DNA of 62,000 nucleotides, taken from positions 205,364 to 267,363 of the forward strand of contig MNCI01038234.1 of assembly GCA_015680685.1 (NCBI GenBank), written 5' to 3'. The notes beneath the pieces are model-generated. The model did not search any database and was not told the DNA's origin. It saw only the letters and a program-made list of their open reading frames with translations. The DNA comes from Gnetum montanum. Taxonomy: Eukaryota; Streptophyta; Gnetopsida; Gnetales; Gnetaceae. Positions 22,133 to 34,364 of the stretch are shown one piece after another. Within the stretch, counting starts at the first letter, position 1; each line of letters starts with the position of its first letter. The position numbers and the translations under genes are program-made.

Positions 22133-22576
22133 TTATGTATGCTCCCATATGAAATGATGGTGAATCACAATATGTTTGGTATGAGAATGTTGGATGGAAT
22201 TATTTGTCATGTTGATGGAACTCTTGTTATAACAGTAAATAGGAGTTGAGCCTACATTTACTCCTAAATCTTTGAGAGTTTCTTTCATCCAAAGTAATTG
22301 AGCACAACAATAGTTGGAAAAAATATATCTAGCTTCTACTATTGAGAGAGTGATAGAGGCTTGTTTCTTGATTATCCAAGAGACAAGACTTCTTCCCAAG
22401 AAGAAATAGTTGCCACTAGTGCTACAATGATCATTAAAATAACTTACCCAATTTACATCATAATAATCAATAATATCAGGAGAGGAATCCTTTGGATACC
22501 AAATGCCCCAGGAAGTTGTACCTTTTAGGTAGTGAAAAATACATTTAGTAGCCTGGTAATGAGAATATTTTGTCAC
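22133..22576 (-). pseudogene. Element D RNase H
   Basis: An open stretch of 147 codons. HYLKGTTSWGIWYPK, then SLVSWIIKKQASITLSIVEA and CCAQLLWMKETLKDLGVNVG follow the copia RNase H order (the usual WxSKKQxxVxLSTAEAE). It would degrade RNA in RNA:DNA hybrids. The catalytic context is partly changed (IVEAR for TAEAE). Confidence 0.85.
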
Positions 22577-22621
22577 TAACTAATATTTAGAACACAATCC
22601 TACACTTAAAGCTATATTTGG

Positions 22622-23479
22622 TCAACTTGCAGCTAGATAAAGAAGACTACCAATCATACCTCTATAAAGCTTGGGATCAACTAGTGTACCTTGATCATCC
22701 TTAACAAGTTTAGAATTTGTAGCCATTGGAGTACCTTTAACTTTAACATTAGCTAAGATGTATTTGAGTAGAAGATATTTTACATATTTAGTTTGACATA
22801 AGAAGGCTCCATTAGTTTTTTGATAGATTTCAAATCGAAGAAAGTTCTTGAGTTCTCCCATCATGCACATTTTAAATTCAGATTGCATGAGATCAAAATA
22901 TTTCATTAAAATAATTTCATTAGTGGCACCAAAAATAATATCATCAAAATAGATTTGAAAAATTAGAAGATCTTTACCTTTTATTTTAAGAAATAATGTA
23001 ATATTGACTTTACCTCTTTCAAATCCATTTGATGTCAGGTGTTGAGAAAGACTTTCATAGAAAGATCTTAGAGCTTGTTTAAGATCATAGAGTGCTTTCT
23101 TGAGCTTGTAGACATGATCAGTCTTGATGGAATCAATAAATTCTTCAAGTTTAATGTAAACTTCTTCTTATATGGTTCCATTTAAGAAGGTACTTTTAAC
23201 ATCCACTTGATAGAGCTTAATGTTGTTAATGCTTAAATAGGCATGAAGAAGTCTAATAAATTCCACACTACTAAGAGTAGCAAACATTTCATCAAAGTCT
23301 ATCCCTTCTTGTTGGTTGTATTCTTTGGCAACCAATATAGCCTTGTTTTTAATGATGTTTTCGTTATCATTAGTCTTCTTTCTAAAGATCCATTTTGTTC
23401 CAATGATAGGTTTATTGGTGGGCCTAGGTGTTAAATCCCATACATCATTTATAGCAAATTGAATCAATTGATCTTGCAT
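22622..23479 (-). pseudogene. Element D reverse transcriptase (RVT_2)
   Basis: 23,479-23,168: NDVWDLTPRP, GTKWIFRKKTNDN, then LYQVDVKSTFLNGTI (copia DVKTAFLNG). After stops the catalytic YVDDIIFGS reads YFDDIIFGAT near 22,940. 22,906-22,622 continues MGELKNFLRFEIYQKTNGAF and LYRGMIGSLLYLAAS. The Val to Phe change in the catalytic box and several stops show decay. Confidence 0.88.
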
Positions 23480-23788
23480 AGATAAAATTCATCCTTCCTC
23501 TTTTTTTCTTCCTTAGATGTTTTAGATTCATGTTGATAGAGATATGTGAAAAAAGCACATATTTCTTTGATTGGGCTTCTAGTATGGACATCATTTTAAA
23601 CTTCCCCAATTACATCATTGAGAGAGTGAGTTTTTGCAAACTCTTGGAATTTTTGGTTGAGTGGGAGATATCTCTTAAACATCATAGTTTTTTTCCTCTT
23701 CATGATCACTACTAGCTTCTAAATTTTTGTCATCTTGCACTAAAGTTGACCAACATAATCTTTGAATGGGAATAGCTACATCATCAGG

Positions 23789-24530
23789 TTAAGGAGAAGT
23801 AATGTCATAATTATCTATTTTTACATTTATAGTTTCCTTCACTCTATTTGTTCTTTTGTAAAACACTCTATATGCCCTACCAATTAGAGAATATCCTAAG
23901 AAAATTCCTTCATTGGTTTTTTCATCAAAATTTCTTAGGTTATATTTATCATTCAGAATATAGTATTTTAAACTAAAAACATGAAAATAATCTACTAAAG
24001 GTTTTTTGCTAGTCCATAATTCATAAGGAGTTTTACAGGTGAATCTCCTTACCAAAACTCTATTAGACATGTAACAAGTGGTGTTGATGGCTTTGGCCTA
24101 GAAGTGATGAGGATGTCTTCAATCATCTAATATTTTCCTCCCCATCTCATTTATGATTTTTTTTTGGAAACATTGTTTTGTTGAGGAGCTCTTATAGTAA
24201 AGAATTAATGTATAATGTCATTCATTTGACAGAACTATTTAAATTTTTCATTTTGAAACTCACCTTCATTGTCACTTTTGATAACCTTAAATACCATATC
24301 TTTTTTTTTTCTAGATCTGATTACTAATTGTCAAAAAAATAATCAAACACTTCATCTTTGTGATAGAAAAAGGTAACCCAAGTAAAGTGAGAGTAATCAT
24401 TGACACTAGTCAAAAAATATCTTTTCTTTCCTAAGTTGAGAGTTTGAATTAGTCCAACCACATCCATATGAAGTAGATCTAAGAGATGAGTAGTAGAAAT
24501 ACAATTTTTCTTACCAAATCTTATCCTCAT
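23789..24530 (-). pseudogene. Element D integrase
   Basis: 24,530-24,324 carries the start of the catalytic core, LLHMDVVGLIQTLNLGKKRY with VNDYSHFTWVTFF (family DLxGP, VDDYSRFTWV). Around 24,320-24,070 the frame is broken. 24,070-23,789 has RFTCKTPYELWTSKKPLVDYFHVF, then GIFLGYSLIGRAYRVF, the typical copia C-terminal block. Confidence 0.85.
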
Positions 24531-24659
24531 TTGTTTCCCTTTTTAATAGGCTTCACATGTATTTAAATTGAAATCCTTAAGCTTAGGGAGATCATGAACC
24601 ATTTCTTTAGATACCAAGGTTTGGAGAATTTTCTTATTTATGTGGCCTAGCTTCCTATT

Positions 24660-25500
24660 TCAAAGATCAGTATCATCTACATAACTTACTAGACACTTGA
24701 ATTCAAGGTTAGCAGGATTTCTAGAAATAGTGATATACATATTTTCTTTTCTAGATCCTTCAACCACAACATTTCTAGTAGATAAATCTTGTATTCTAGA
24801 ACTTTCTTTTAAAAAAGTAACATTAAAATTTGAATCACAAAGTTGACTAACACTAAGAAGATTATGTTTTAATCCATCACCAAAAAACACTTTGTTCATA
24901 GTTGGTAATCCCTTACCTTTTCCTCCTATGGTACCAATACCTGTTATGGGTGCTTACATGTCATCTTTAAAGGGAGCTGGACCATAATTTTGTTTCTTAA
25001 AATAGGTGAAGTAGGATTTATCACATGTCATGTGCTTTGAACACCCATTGTCAATATACCATGTACTAGCATTTTCATTTGAAAAAGTAACTTGAGCCAT
25101 CAAATTCTTTTTTTTCTTTCCTTCTTTGTCTCTCCAAACTTACGTGGTTTGCTTTCTAGGTTGATTTTACAAAGACCAAGACTGGTGATGCATTCCAAGA
25201 TAAAAAAAAGCTTGAATATGACCATGTTTACTACAAAGAAGAATTTTAAATTTGTATGCCTTATGAGATTTTCCAAACTTAGATAAATGTTGTTATTGAT
25301 TTTTAGATTTCTTCATAGAGCTCTTGTTTACCTGCTCAACCATTTTTGTTAGTTTTTGAACCTCAACCTTAAGGTCTAAGTTTTCATTTTTGTAATAGGA
25401 GCATTCATCATTATGCACTTTGATTTTTATTTCCTTGGCATGTAAAACATCGTTTATTTTAATGTAGAAATTTTAAAGAGAAAGAATGTTATGGAAAAAT
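24660..25500 (-). pseudogene. Element D gag remnant and protease
   Basis: About 25,400-25,330 reads SYYKNENLDLKVEVQKLTKM, then a decayed knuckle ending HGHIQAF (about 25,215). Protease follows: TWYIDNGCSKHMT (about 25,070-25,030), where the active DSGCS reads DNGCS. 24,899-24,660 gives FGDGLKHNLLSVSQLCDSNF, the protease-to-integrase linker. The N-terminal two thirds of gag is absent. Confidence 0.8.
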
Positions 25501-25739
25501 ATCTCATACCTATCTTCAAAAGAAGCATCATTTTAATAATCACAAGAATTGTCATCTTTGCAGGAATCATTTTCTATATTTCTATAAGTAAGAAAGGAAA
25601 TAAAATACTTACCTTGATGATAAATGTCACAAATGAATTTAGCACACAAGTTGATGATTTACATTATGCTTCTTAACTAGTGTGTCTGATGTTGAGTATT
25701 CCTTCCATGTTCACTCTTGAAGATTGACATAGAGTACTA

Positions 25740-25752
25740 GGCTCTGATACCA
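25740..25752 (-). other. Element D primer-binding site (initiator tRNA-Met)
   Basis: Minus strand TGGTATCAGAGCC, a perfect match to the standard copia primer site, two bases from the LTR end. Confidence 0.92.
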
Positions 25753-25754
25753 CT

Positions 25755-26882
25755 TGTGGGTCATTGAACTTAGAAGGATGTGGGGAGGATGAATAAGTTT
25801 TACAAATTTTAATTTCTTAACATTAGGAGTAGATTAATTTTAATGTGTTTTCCAAACTTGGATAGTCCACACTTGGAGGGAAGTTTGCAAGCACATTTTT
25901 GAACTTTGTTCCTTCCAAATTGTGGTTGAAGGATCCACACCCTATACAATTTTCAAGCTTTGCTCCAATGTGTTGTGCTACAACATCAAACACTCAGCCT
26001 CACAAGGTCCTATCAAGCTTGGAATGTGGTTTCCCAGCTTCCATAACTTTTACAATCTTGAGCTTTTCATCAGAGTATTGTGTCGTAACACCAACTACTC
26101 AATCTTATAGGATCTGAACAATCTCAACCATGTTGTCTTATCACAAGAAGCACATCAACCCCATAGGGCACTAAGGAAGAATAATAATTGCAAGGAATGG
26201 ATGCAACTTAGTTTGCTCATCCTTTTTGAGGTACAACACACTTTACAATGAACAAATGATGATACAATGAAGAGCAACAGTAAATAAAATGATAGACAAA
26301 TGATTAGATAATGATTGTACATAAGCTTGCACATTTCTCAATGTATATGATGTCTTCTTATAGCTACCATGTTTCTAAATTCATCTTGGAACTCATGCAA
26401 TGGCTAGCCAATAGTTAATAACAATCATGGAAAACATCTTCTTTGTGCTTGAGACATCTTTCTAATTTTACCTTCTATTCTAGAAAGACATATTTGTTTG
26501 GGAAAGATGTCTTTGTTTGATGGACAACATCTTTGTTTGATGAAAGATGTCTATTTGAAATTGGCCTGCATTCTATGGAGATGTCTTTCTTTGGTTAAGA
26601 TGTCTTTGGTTGAGGAAAGATGTCTACTATTTCTTAAAGACGTCTTTATCTAAGTTCACTCCAATTCTACCAAGACATCTACTGTTTCCCAAAGATGTCT
26701 TTCTTCAACTTTCTTTATCTTTAAATTCTTCATTCCTTGTTGATGTTCATCAACCTTAAATAGTATTTCTTTTCTTGATCCAGGTACTCACCTACAAGCA
26801 TAATAATCACACAATCACAAAACCACATACAGAACTTTTTTCTCCATTTTTCTTAACATTTTAACATATCAAAAGATCCACA
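25755..26882 (-). repeat. Element D 5' LTR
   Basis: About 1,128 bp, TGTGGGTC...GATCCACA on the plus strand, direct repeat of 20,718-21,789. The inner end abuts the primer site. Confidence 0.88.
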
Positions 26883-27191
26883 TATGTCTCCTCCTACTCT
26901 TCTCTCAACTTTCTAGACTCTCTCTTAACCAAAATGAAGGCCCAAGAGGTCTATTTATATCTTTCCCCTTGTCTCTGCATCCTCTTGAAACTCAAAATTT
27001 AAATCTTTACAAATCTAAAGGAAATTATCTTATGTCCATCTAGAACATCTTGGAGGATAATGGAATGTGTCACCCAAAAATTATTGTTAATAGTTGGGAT
27101 ATCCTATCATCATGTGGGACATCTCAACTAGGACATCTCAAGTGTAGCTAGGATGTTTTGAATGCATTTGGAACATCTCACCTAAAGTTGG
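26883..27191 (-). repeat. Element E 5' LTR, part 2
   Basis: Resumes the E LTR after the D target copy TATGT. It holds a minus-strand TATA box, then repeated (G)GACATCTCA phrases, and ends in GTTGG, the left target copy for B. Its last 60 bp match 16,809-16,860. Confidence 0.65.
26951..26960 (-). promoter_or_regulatory. TATA box in element E LTR
   Basis: Minus strand ATATAAATAG, lying in the interior of the reconstructed LTR and oriented with the element. Confidence 0.5.
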
Positions 27192-28051
27192 TATTAAGCG
27201 GTGGAGTAATTCAACACCCAACCATAAAAGATATGAGTGTTCATGTGTAGCTCAATCGTAATCTATGGATGAGGCAATGTGATTATGTTAGTAATTAGTT
27301 AATGTTTGGAATTGTTATCTTCCCACATGAAGCTAGTATAATCTATGCATATGGTTTAGCATTGAGTGAGGTGTATGATATATTAATGTTGGTGGATCAT
27401 ATGTCCTAGCTACAATGGTCAAGTGCGAAAATAAGTCTAATTCTAAGGAAAATAGTAAATACTATTCTAGCATATGGCTATGATCATTTGATCCTAATCT
27501 TCTGTTCATAGCTTCGGCTTTGTGTAATTACCACTGGAATTACCAAATACCTTGCTACTGGGCAAACTAAGCAAAAAAACTAGTGGGTTACCAAGCAATC
27601 ACACTTAAGTGCTCGAGATTAATTGTACTCATTTCACTTAACAATAGTAATGGTAAAGTGCATGGAAAGTAAATTTTTAACTAAAGAAATCGTAAGAAAA
27701 TTATTCTAAGTGTAAATAGTAAATCTAGGAGAATTTTTGAATAGCAAAAAATAGCTCAATCTTTATTTCCAGTCACACTTGTGCCCAAGTACAAAATGCT
27801 TAAATAAATATTTCGTTCATTAATTCATACTATATTGTAGGCATTTAGACTTCTAATTGCTATGTCTAAGTTTACCAAAACAAACTAAAAGAGTTTTTCT
27901 ACTATGGACTAAAACTCATTCTTCAACTATGTGGCTAAGTATCATATTTATAGTTAGGCACATCTGGAATGATATTTGATATCCAATGTCGTATCATTGG
28001 CTCTGATATCGAATGTTTGATATTGTAGCCATTGTAAAATGCAATTTATCA
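27192..28051 (-). repeat. Element B 3' LTR
   Basis: About 860 bp, direct repeat of 42,517-43,401 over its whole length (GGCAATGTGATTATG, TCTTCCCACATGAA, ACTAGTATAATCTATG, CACTTAAGTGCTCGAGATTA). The start (minus TGATAAATTGCATTTTAC) abuts the polypurine tract. U3 contains GATATC-type repeats at 27,972-28,034 and a TATA box at 27,944-27,953. Confidence 0.9.
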
Positions 28052-28064
28052 TACCCCCATGACT
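28052..28064 (-). other. Element B polypurine tract
   Basis: Minus strand GTCATGGGGGTA directly before the LTR start TGATAAAT. The best preserved tract of this family in the window. Confidence 0.7.
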
Positions 28065-28269
28065 GACTGAAAACTCATCCTCTAGTTAAAACAAAATGGG
28101 AATAGAGTTCCTTATTAAAAAAAATTGGAATAGAGTTCCTTACAAACTTGGAAGGTAGATTTACATGACACTAACTACTATATACATGACTCTTGAATGT
28201 TGTAGTGGTGTGTACAAAAATGACACAAGAAATAACATGATAACTTAACAAAAATAAAAATCTAGATGA

Positions 28270-31200
28270 AGCTTGATGTAGCCTTATGTAGTTCCTAGTG
28301 GTGGTGGCTCCTCCATTGGTTGCTTCCCTTTGTTGTTAGGATTCTATAATTTGTATTGGTTCAAGAGCACCTAAAGGTTTTCTTCCTCCAGTCTTAGGTC
28401 ATGCACCATCCATGCTTATTGTGCAATGTGTGATGAAGTGGGTACATCCCATGGGCATGGCACCTATGGAAAAATTTGATTAGCCTTGAAATACCATGTC
28501 GTAAACTATTTCTTCTCCTCTTTGAATCCTCTGGCCTTTTCCCGTAATTCATGGTAATCAATCAATTTTCTAGCTAGGTTTGCTACAATGTCTTTTTGCG
28601 CTTGGTAGCCAACCTTGACAGCTTCCAATTTAGAGTTTACTATATGAAGTTTTTGTAAAGCATCTTTACAATCCACAAACTCTTTCTCATACTACATGGC
28701 TGCTACTTATTATTTAAGCTCACTTTTGGACCTACCTACTATTAACATAGCCAAGTTAGCATAATCAAGGTTAGTTAAACTCATGTATTCTCTCAAGTCC
28801 TCTCTTTGTAGGTCTTTATTTTTCACTTCCGGTTTGTGGACATGGGAATAATTATCGAAGATGTGTTTCCAATTAGAATTCTATAATAAAATGGAATTGA
28901 TTCTATCCTTTGCCATCTGGATTTCCTTTTCATTAATCTACTTATACATTTCCACCAAATTATAGAAGTGTTATTTAAGCTTTTATGTTTCTTTACCTCA
29001 TTCTACTATGTTCTAATTTCAATGGTTGATTTCTAATAGATACTATGTACCTCCTCCATTAAGAGGATTCTAATTTCTTATGTGAGGTGACTCATGCTTT
29101 GGTTGACCCTTAGCAATTGTTCCCATAGTTGGTGGATTCTTTCTTGCAAGATATTATTCTATTTTTCTATAGTGATCAATCACCTATTATCAATAGTGAG
29201 TTTTTTATTTTCTTCTTGGGATATGATGAGTACCTTAGCATGTGCATGTGTTTGACCTTCAACTACTAAGGTATTTCATACCTCTTTCTCCTTTCCAGTT
29301 TTCATCTATTTATTTTACTCCATTCGGTAATCCATTTGTTCAATTCTAAACTACTCTAGTTTCTCAAGTACAATGAATTACGTGGAATCTATGCTTTTGA
29401 CTCTTAGGGCTATCAGAACTTCTTGTAATCTAAGGATTTTATTCTTTGCATACTTTGCTTTGGTCTTTGCGATGATTAGTCTTCCTTTTGTTGCTAAAAT
29501 TTTAAACTATACTACAATGACATCACTTGGGATGTCAAAAAGTGTTATCACACCTTGTCAAGTTTGTAGTAGTTGATTGAACACATCTTCATGGTTAGCA
29601 TGAGTCATTGAGGTTCTAGCTAACATTTGAGGATCTCTAGCTCTAGTAAGATCTGTCAGTGATACAACAATTATGTTGAAGGAATTTTTGATGTGATCAA
29701 TGATTACCTCTACTACTCCCGCTACATCTTAGTGTTGCATTACCATAATTGTAACTCTCTCTCGAATTTCTAACATGACTTGGAATAATGTGACTTTCCT
29801 AGATATCTATTGTGACCATTAGGCCTCTCCTCTTGACTACAGTGATATCTCTCCACTCATAGGATCAACAAAAAGTATGTGTATGATGGCATTATTTATA
29901 ACTCTATATAGGTTAGCTTCCTCCCTTGTTCCCTAACTAATAGTCTCTACAATCTATTACAAATGAATCATTGATGATCTACAATCTTATGATGGTAATA
30001 GTGGGATTTGCTGTTGTTTCTATTCTTGTTGTTGTTGCTGTTATTTTTGCATTGTCCATTGGATCCCACTAGTTGTTATTGTTCAGTGATTTTTGTGGTT
30101 TCACCGATGCCAATTTTTTCCTTACCATGGTCTTTTCTAGTTGGTGTTGGTTTGAGTAGTTTAGCATATAAAGCATTCTTGGCCCTCCTAGGAACATCAT
30201 TGGTGTATCCCAGGATTCATGCTCATTTGCACAACTTCTTGATAAGTTAAGGGAATGGAAGTATTGGATTTCCTACCTTCGTTTTTTCAAACCATCATTG
30301 GATCTCCATGAAGTAGAGTTGTGCAAGATTAACATTATATTTGCCCATTAGGATTGCATTTTCTCTAGCTGTGCAAGTGGATAGTTTGTTTAGTTCTTTT
30401 GTTGGGAAAAAATGATAAGTGATAGTTTTGAAATAAATTCTTTCCTCTAGAGCTAATTCATTTCATCCCTTATCCTCTTTGCCATATGCTTATTTCATCC
30501 ATAGTTTCTTGGTTTCACCATCTAATCTAGTGGATAAGTGTGCTACCTTGACCCCTTCATTCGGTATGTTGGGCACTTTAGCTATCACCTTGATTAAGTA
30601 TGAGACTGAGACTCCTCCAATGTTGACTGTAGTGGCCTCTTCTTTATTATGTTAGAATTGATAAGTTTTCCCAAGGTTACCATTCTTCACTATTAAATAG
30701 GATGGACCATAGTAGTGATGCTTTGAGTCATTACTACTTTTAGAGTAAACTTCAAAAATGGACCAAAGTTCATTTCCACAATTACTATGGTTAGAATGGA
30801 CTTATCATGGATAGGTTGGAGGTAGTCTTGTGATAACGTGAGGAATTTTCCTTGAACTTGTGGTTCCTCTACCTCTCCCTAGGCTAACTATCTAGTAGCA
30901 GGAATTTTTGAATGAATGCTGAAGGACGGGGCTTCCTACCCCACGTATTCTAGTTTTTGTCCTGCTATTCAACCTCTACCTTGGTCTCTTACTCATTGAC
31001 TTGTGCCTTGTGAGGGTACTCCTTATGCTCCTCTCTTTGGGATCATTTGCAATCACTAAGGATTTAGAATTACTAACACATTCTCATATATTTTTAATGG
31101 TTCCATACCTTACTCATACCCTTAGTTACATTAAGTTCTTAGTTTATTTTGACTGTAGAGTTAGGAAATTTCAAAAAAGTTACCCCATAAGTATTAATTT

Positions 31201-31270
31201 CCTTATAATCCTTCACAATTATCTATTTTTTTCTTATGTATGGCTCATAATGATGGTTATGGTTCCTTAA
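28270..31270 (-). pseudogene. Element B extra 3' ORF (homologue of the element A 3' ORF)
   Basis: The minus strand shows, from its upstream end, LIKVIAKVPNIPNEGVKVAH and LSTRLDGETKKLWMK (about 30,600-30,510), then RIYFKTITYHFFPTKELNKL (about 30,460-30,390) and NPILPFP-x-LIKKLCK (about 30,275-30,230). This order, ending in PFPxLIxxLC, resembles the putative plant transposon domain (PF20167, from memory). A Gln/Asn/Lys linker follows near 30,050, then a long Lys/Glu/Leu-rich, coiled-coil-like segment down to about 28,500, ending in a PCPWDVPTSSHI block that matches the element A C terminus (PYPWDVPIPAHI). Domain order and both ends agree with A, so the ORF was present in their common ancestor. 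Heavily interrupted. Confidence 0.6.
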
Positions 31271-31416
31271 GAGAATTATTTAAGTGTACTAGGATTAATA
31301 TGATTTACTTTTATTAAACATTTCAAGTTTTACTTCATACTTACCCTTAAAATAACTTTCAAGTGTTAGCAAATTTTGAAAACTTAGTTCAAATTTTCCT
31401 CAATAGCACCCCCCAT

Positions 31417-31430
31417 GACTAATATGAGTA
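31417..31430 (-). other. Internal polypurine-like motif, element B
   Basis: Minus strand AGTCATGGGGGGTG upstream of the 3' ORF. The same motif lies at the same place in element A (8,145-8,157), and it matches the real polypurine tract of B (28,052-28,064). Confidence 0.5.
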
Positions 31431-31586
31431 GTTTGTGATCAAATATACTTGAAAATCATGAAAATTAGAATGATAATGTGCAAGATATGGATTTGAAAAG
31501 CTAGGAGGATAGAGCTCAAATTAAAGAAGAAAATTTGAAAATCTCCCTATTTCAAATGAAGAAAGATGAAACATTTGGCTAAGTAT

Positions 31587-31956
31587 TATGGAATATGATG
31601 ACTAGATCTTCCACAATAGAATTAGATAGATCTCATCCATTAATCTCTTTTAAATAAGATGAGATCCTATTCATGTAATTATTATCCAATCCCATGTTTA
31701 GGTCATCCCATATTAAGAAGATCCTTAAATAAGATGATAAGGATCATCCCCATGATTTTTGAGATTCATGCTTATCTCTCCAAATCTATTCTTGGGATAT
31801 CAAGGCCTATATAATTGTAGCAGCAAATATTCATTCATAATAGAAGAGAAGACATTACAAAATTTAAGAAAATTTAACAAAAGTGTGCTTATTCTGACAA
31901 AGTTCTTTATTTCCTTTAAGCTTAGAGCATAGATCTAGGGTCCTTTAGACTTTTCA
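31587..31956 (+). repeat. Element F 5' LTR
   Basis: Starts TATGGAATATGATGACTAG (the 3' copy has TGTGGAGTATG, so the terminal G has mutated) and ends ...GACTTTTCA two bases before the primer site. TATA-like CCTATATAATT at 31,806-31,816. Preceding bases AGTAT (31,582-31,586) would be the target copy; its partner is lost. Confidence 0.88.
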
Positions 31957-31958
31957 TT

Positions 31959-31970
31959 TGGTATCAGAGT
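31959..31970 (+). other. Element F primer-binding site (initiator tRNA-Met)
   Basis: TGGTATCAGAGT, matching the standard TGGTATCAGAGC except at its last base. Confidence 0.88.
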
Positions 31971-32007
31971 AGGTGAGCTTGGATTCTTGATAATAGATCT
32001 CTCTGGA

Positions 32008-32960
32008 ATGGCACAAAATCATGGATCTGTGTCTCTCCAAGTTCCTGTATTCAATGGAGAGAATTATGAATATTGGATAGTCAAGATGTAGACATTTTTT
32101 ATCTTACAAGATCTATGGGATCTTGTTGAAAATGGATTCCAAGATGTTGATCAAGAAACATTTCAAGCCTTGGAGGAATATGAAAAGAATTAATTTAAGG
32201 AGCTTCGTAAGAAAGATGCAAAAGCATTATTCATCATTCAATCTAGGTTAGATCTGACAATCATTCCCAAAATTATCATGCATTGAACTAGCAAAGCTAC
32301 ATGGGATGCATTGGAGATTGCATACAAGGGTCATTAAAAGTTCATGTTGTCAAGTTACAAGTATTAAGGAAAGAGTTTTAGTCTTTGTGCATGCTAAATT
32401 TAGAGAATACTGATCAATACAGTAGCCAATTTCAACAGTTTAAAATGGACTTGAATCTTGTGGAGAAACACTTGAGGAAAGGTGTGTTGTTGAAACGATC
32501 CTTTGAAGTGTAACCTGATGATATGATCCTATCATCATGGCTACTAAAGAAGCATGATATCTTGATAAGATGACCATGGTTGAGCTCATAGGAATCTTAA
32601 GAACATACAAGCAAAGAATTGCTGATTGTGAGGATTCAACAGCAAATGCATCTCATGCATAATTTCGGAGGACATCCAATTAGAATCAAAATCAACATGA
32701 AAGATCCTCAAGTGGATCCTCATTTAGAGGATGTGGATGCTATCACAGTAGATATGGAGTTCGTGGTTATGGAAGAGTAAATAAATCAAAGGAAGGTAAG
32801 CATTATGATTTTTGTGATATCAACACCCACAATACTCTTGAATGTTGGTTAAGGAAGAAGTATGAAAAGAAGGGCAAAGAAAAAATTATAGAACATGAAG
32901 ATCAACAAAAAGGTGAAAATTATTTTAGACTGAAAAGGAGGAAGATCAACTCTTGATCTC
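32008..32960 (+). pseudogene. Element F gag
   Basis: Start codon at 32,008, MAQNHGSVSLQVPVFNGENY then EYWIVKM, the usual copia gag opening (PxFxGxNYxxW). LRKKDAKALFIIQSRLDLTI and ATWDALEIAYKG follow, in the family order. A decayed zinc knuckle (FCDINTHNTLECW, about 32,810-32,850) has lost its first Cys. Interrupted by TAG/TAA stops. Confidence 0.82.
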
Positions 32961-32989
32961 CACAAAGGTACCAGATGCTAGTAATAAAA

Positions 32990-34364
32990 ACAACATTTGG
33001 TGTGTTAATAGTGGGTGTAGCAATCACATGACAAGGAATATGAAACTATTCTCAAGCTTGGAAAAGTATGATGGAAAGGTAACTATAGGTAATGGAAATA
33101 AGTTAACCATTTCCAAGATTGGATGACTTGCATTCACAATAACTCAAGATAACAAATATGTTATTTCCCAAATCTATTTTGTTCCACATCTTTCGAAGGA
33201 TTTATTAAGTGTGGGGAAATTATGTCACAATGGATATTGTGTTGAATTTGAAAAAGATGTTTGTAAAATTTCTAAGGCTCATGATGATAAAGGTATTGCC
33301 ATTATCCCTATAAGCAAAAATCAGATGTACAAGTTGTAGATGCAAAAGGATGTTCATTGTCTCACTGTCACTAAAGACATAGCATGGTTATAGCATGCTC
33401 AGTTAGGACATGTCAACTTTGGCTAAATGGACCACATGCAAAAAGGAGAAATCGTAAGAGGTATGCCAAATTTTTATTTGCTAGATAATCATGATTATAG
33501 CATATGTCAACTAGGAAAAATTACAAGGTTGTCATTTCCTAGAAAAGAACATAGATCTCAAGAAAAATTAGATCTAGTTCATATGGATTTATGCAGTCCC
33601 ATGCAAACATTTAGCCTAGGTAAAAACTAGTATATGTTAATCATAGTAGATAATTTTTCAAGATTTTCTTGGGGGTATTTTATGAAATTAAAAGATTAGA
33701 CATTGGGATTTTTTAAATAATTCAAGGTGAAAGTAGAAAATCAAAGTGGCAATACAATTAAGAAAATTTGAACAGATCGTGGTGGTGAATTTTTATCAAA
33801 TGAATTTGATAAATTTTGCAAGAAAAATGGAATTATTCATCAAGCTACCACATCATTCTCACCTTAACAAAATTACATTGCTGAGAGAAAAATAGAATAG
33901 TGGTTGAAAGGGCAAGATGTTTACTCCAAATGTCAAGTTTAGAGAATAAGTTTTGGACAAAAGCTTGTGCAACATCAATTTATTTTTTAAATAGGGTGCC
34001 ATCAAGGTCAATTCTTGACAAAACACCATATGAATTATGGAATGGTTATCCACCCAATATCTCTCATTTGAAAATTTTTGGTTCACCTTGCAATGTGCAA
34101 ATCCTTGCACAAAATTGGAAAAAATTAGATATGAAATCTACATCATATATTTTTATTGGATATGCATTAAATTCCAAAGCATACAGGTGCTATGATGTTA
34201 CAAATAAAAAGGTAGTTGATTCATGTGATGTGAATCTCATGGAGGAAACATTACAAAATTATGACAACATGCCCATACCACAAGACATCACGTTCTTTGT
34301 GCATAAATTTGGCCAACATCCTTCAAAATCTACCAATTTTCTCAACAGTTCTCAAGGCGAATAG
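32990..34364 (+). pseudogene. Element F protease and integrase
   Basis: Protease: WCVNSGCSNHMTRNM (33,000-33,045), with the catalytic DSG now NSG. YFVPHLSKDLLSVGKLCHNG follows, then the integrase zinc finger (HAQLGHVNFG...CQLGK), the core VDNFSRFSWGYF (about 33,645-33,680) and DRGGEFLSNEFDKFCKKNGI (33,777-33,836). After a frame change, 33,900-34,364 gives SIYFLNRVPSRSILDKTPYE and FIGYALNSKAYRCYD, the copia C-terminal block. Confidence 0.88.

Larger units (their letters stand above)
20718..26882 (-). mobile_element. Element D: Ty1/copia (Sirevirus-like) retrotransposon
   Basis: A 6.2-kb minus-strand copia element inside the E LTR. LTRs of about 1.1 kb start TGTGGATC and end GATCCACA, giving 8-bp terminal inverted repeats. 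Target-site copies are TATCT (20,713-20,717) and TATGT (26,883-26,887), one mismatch. The order protease-integrase-RT-RNase H is copia type. The RT box YFDDIIFGAT and the CCAQLLWMKETLKDLG RNase H wording resemble the SIRE/Maximus group. Most of gag is deleted, which explains the short internal region. Confidence 0.85.
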
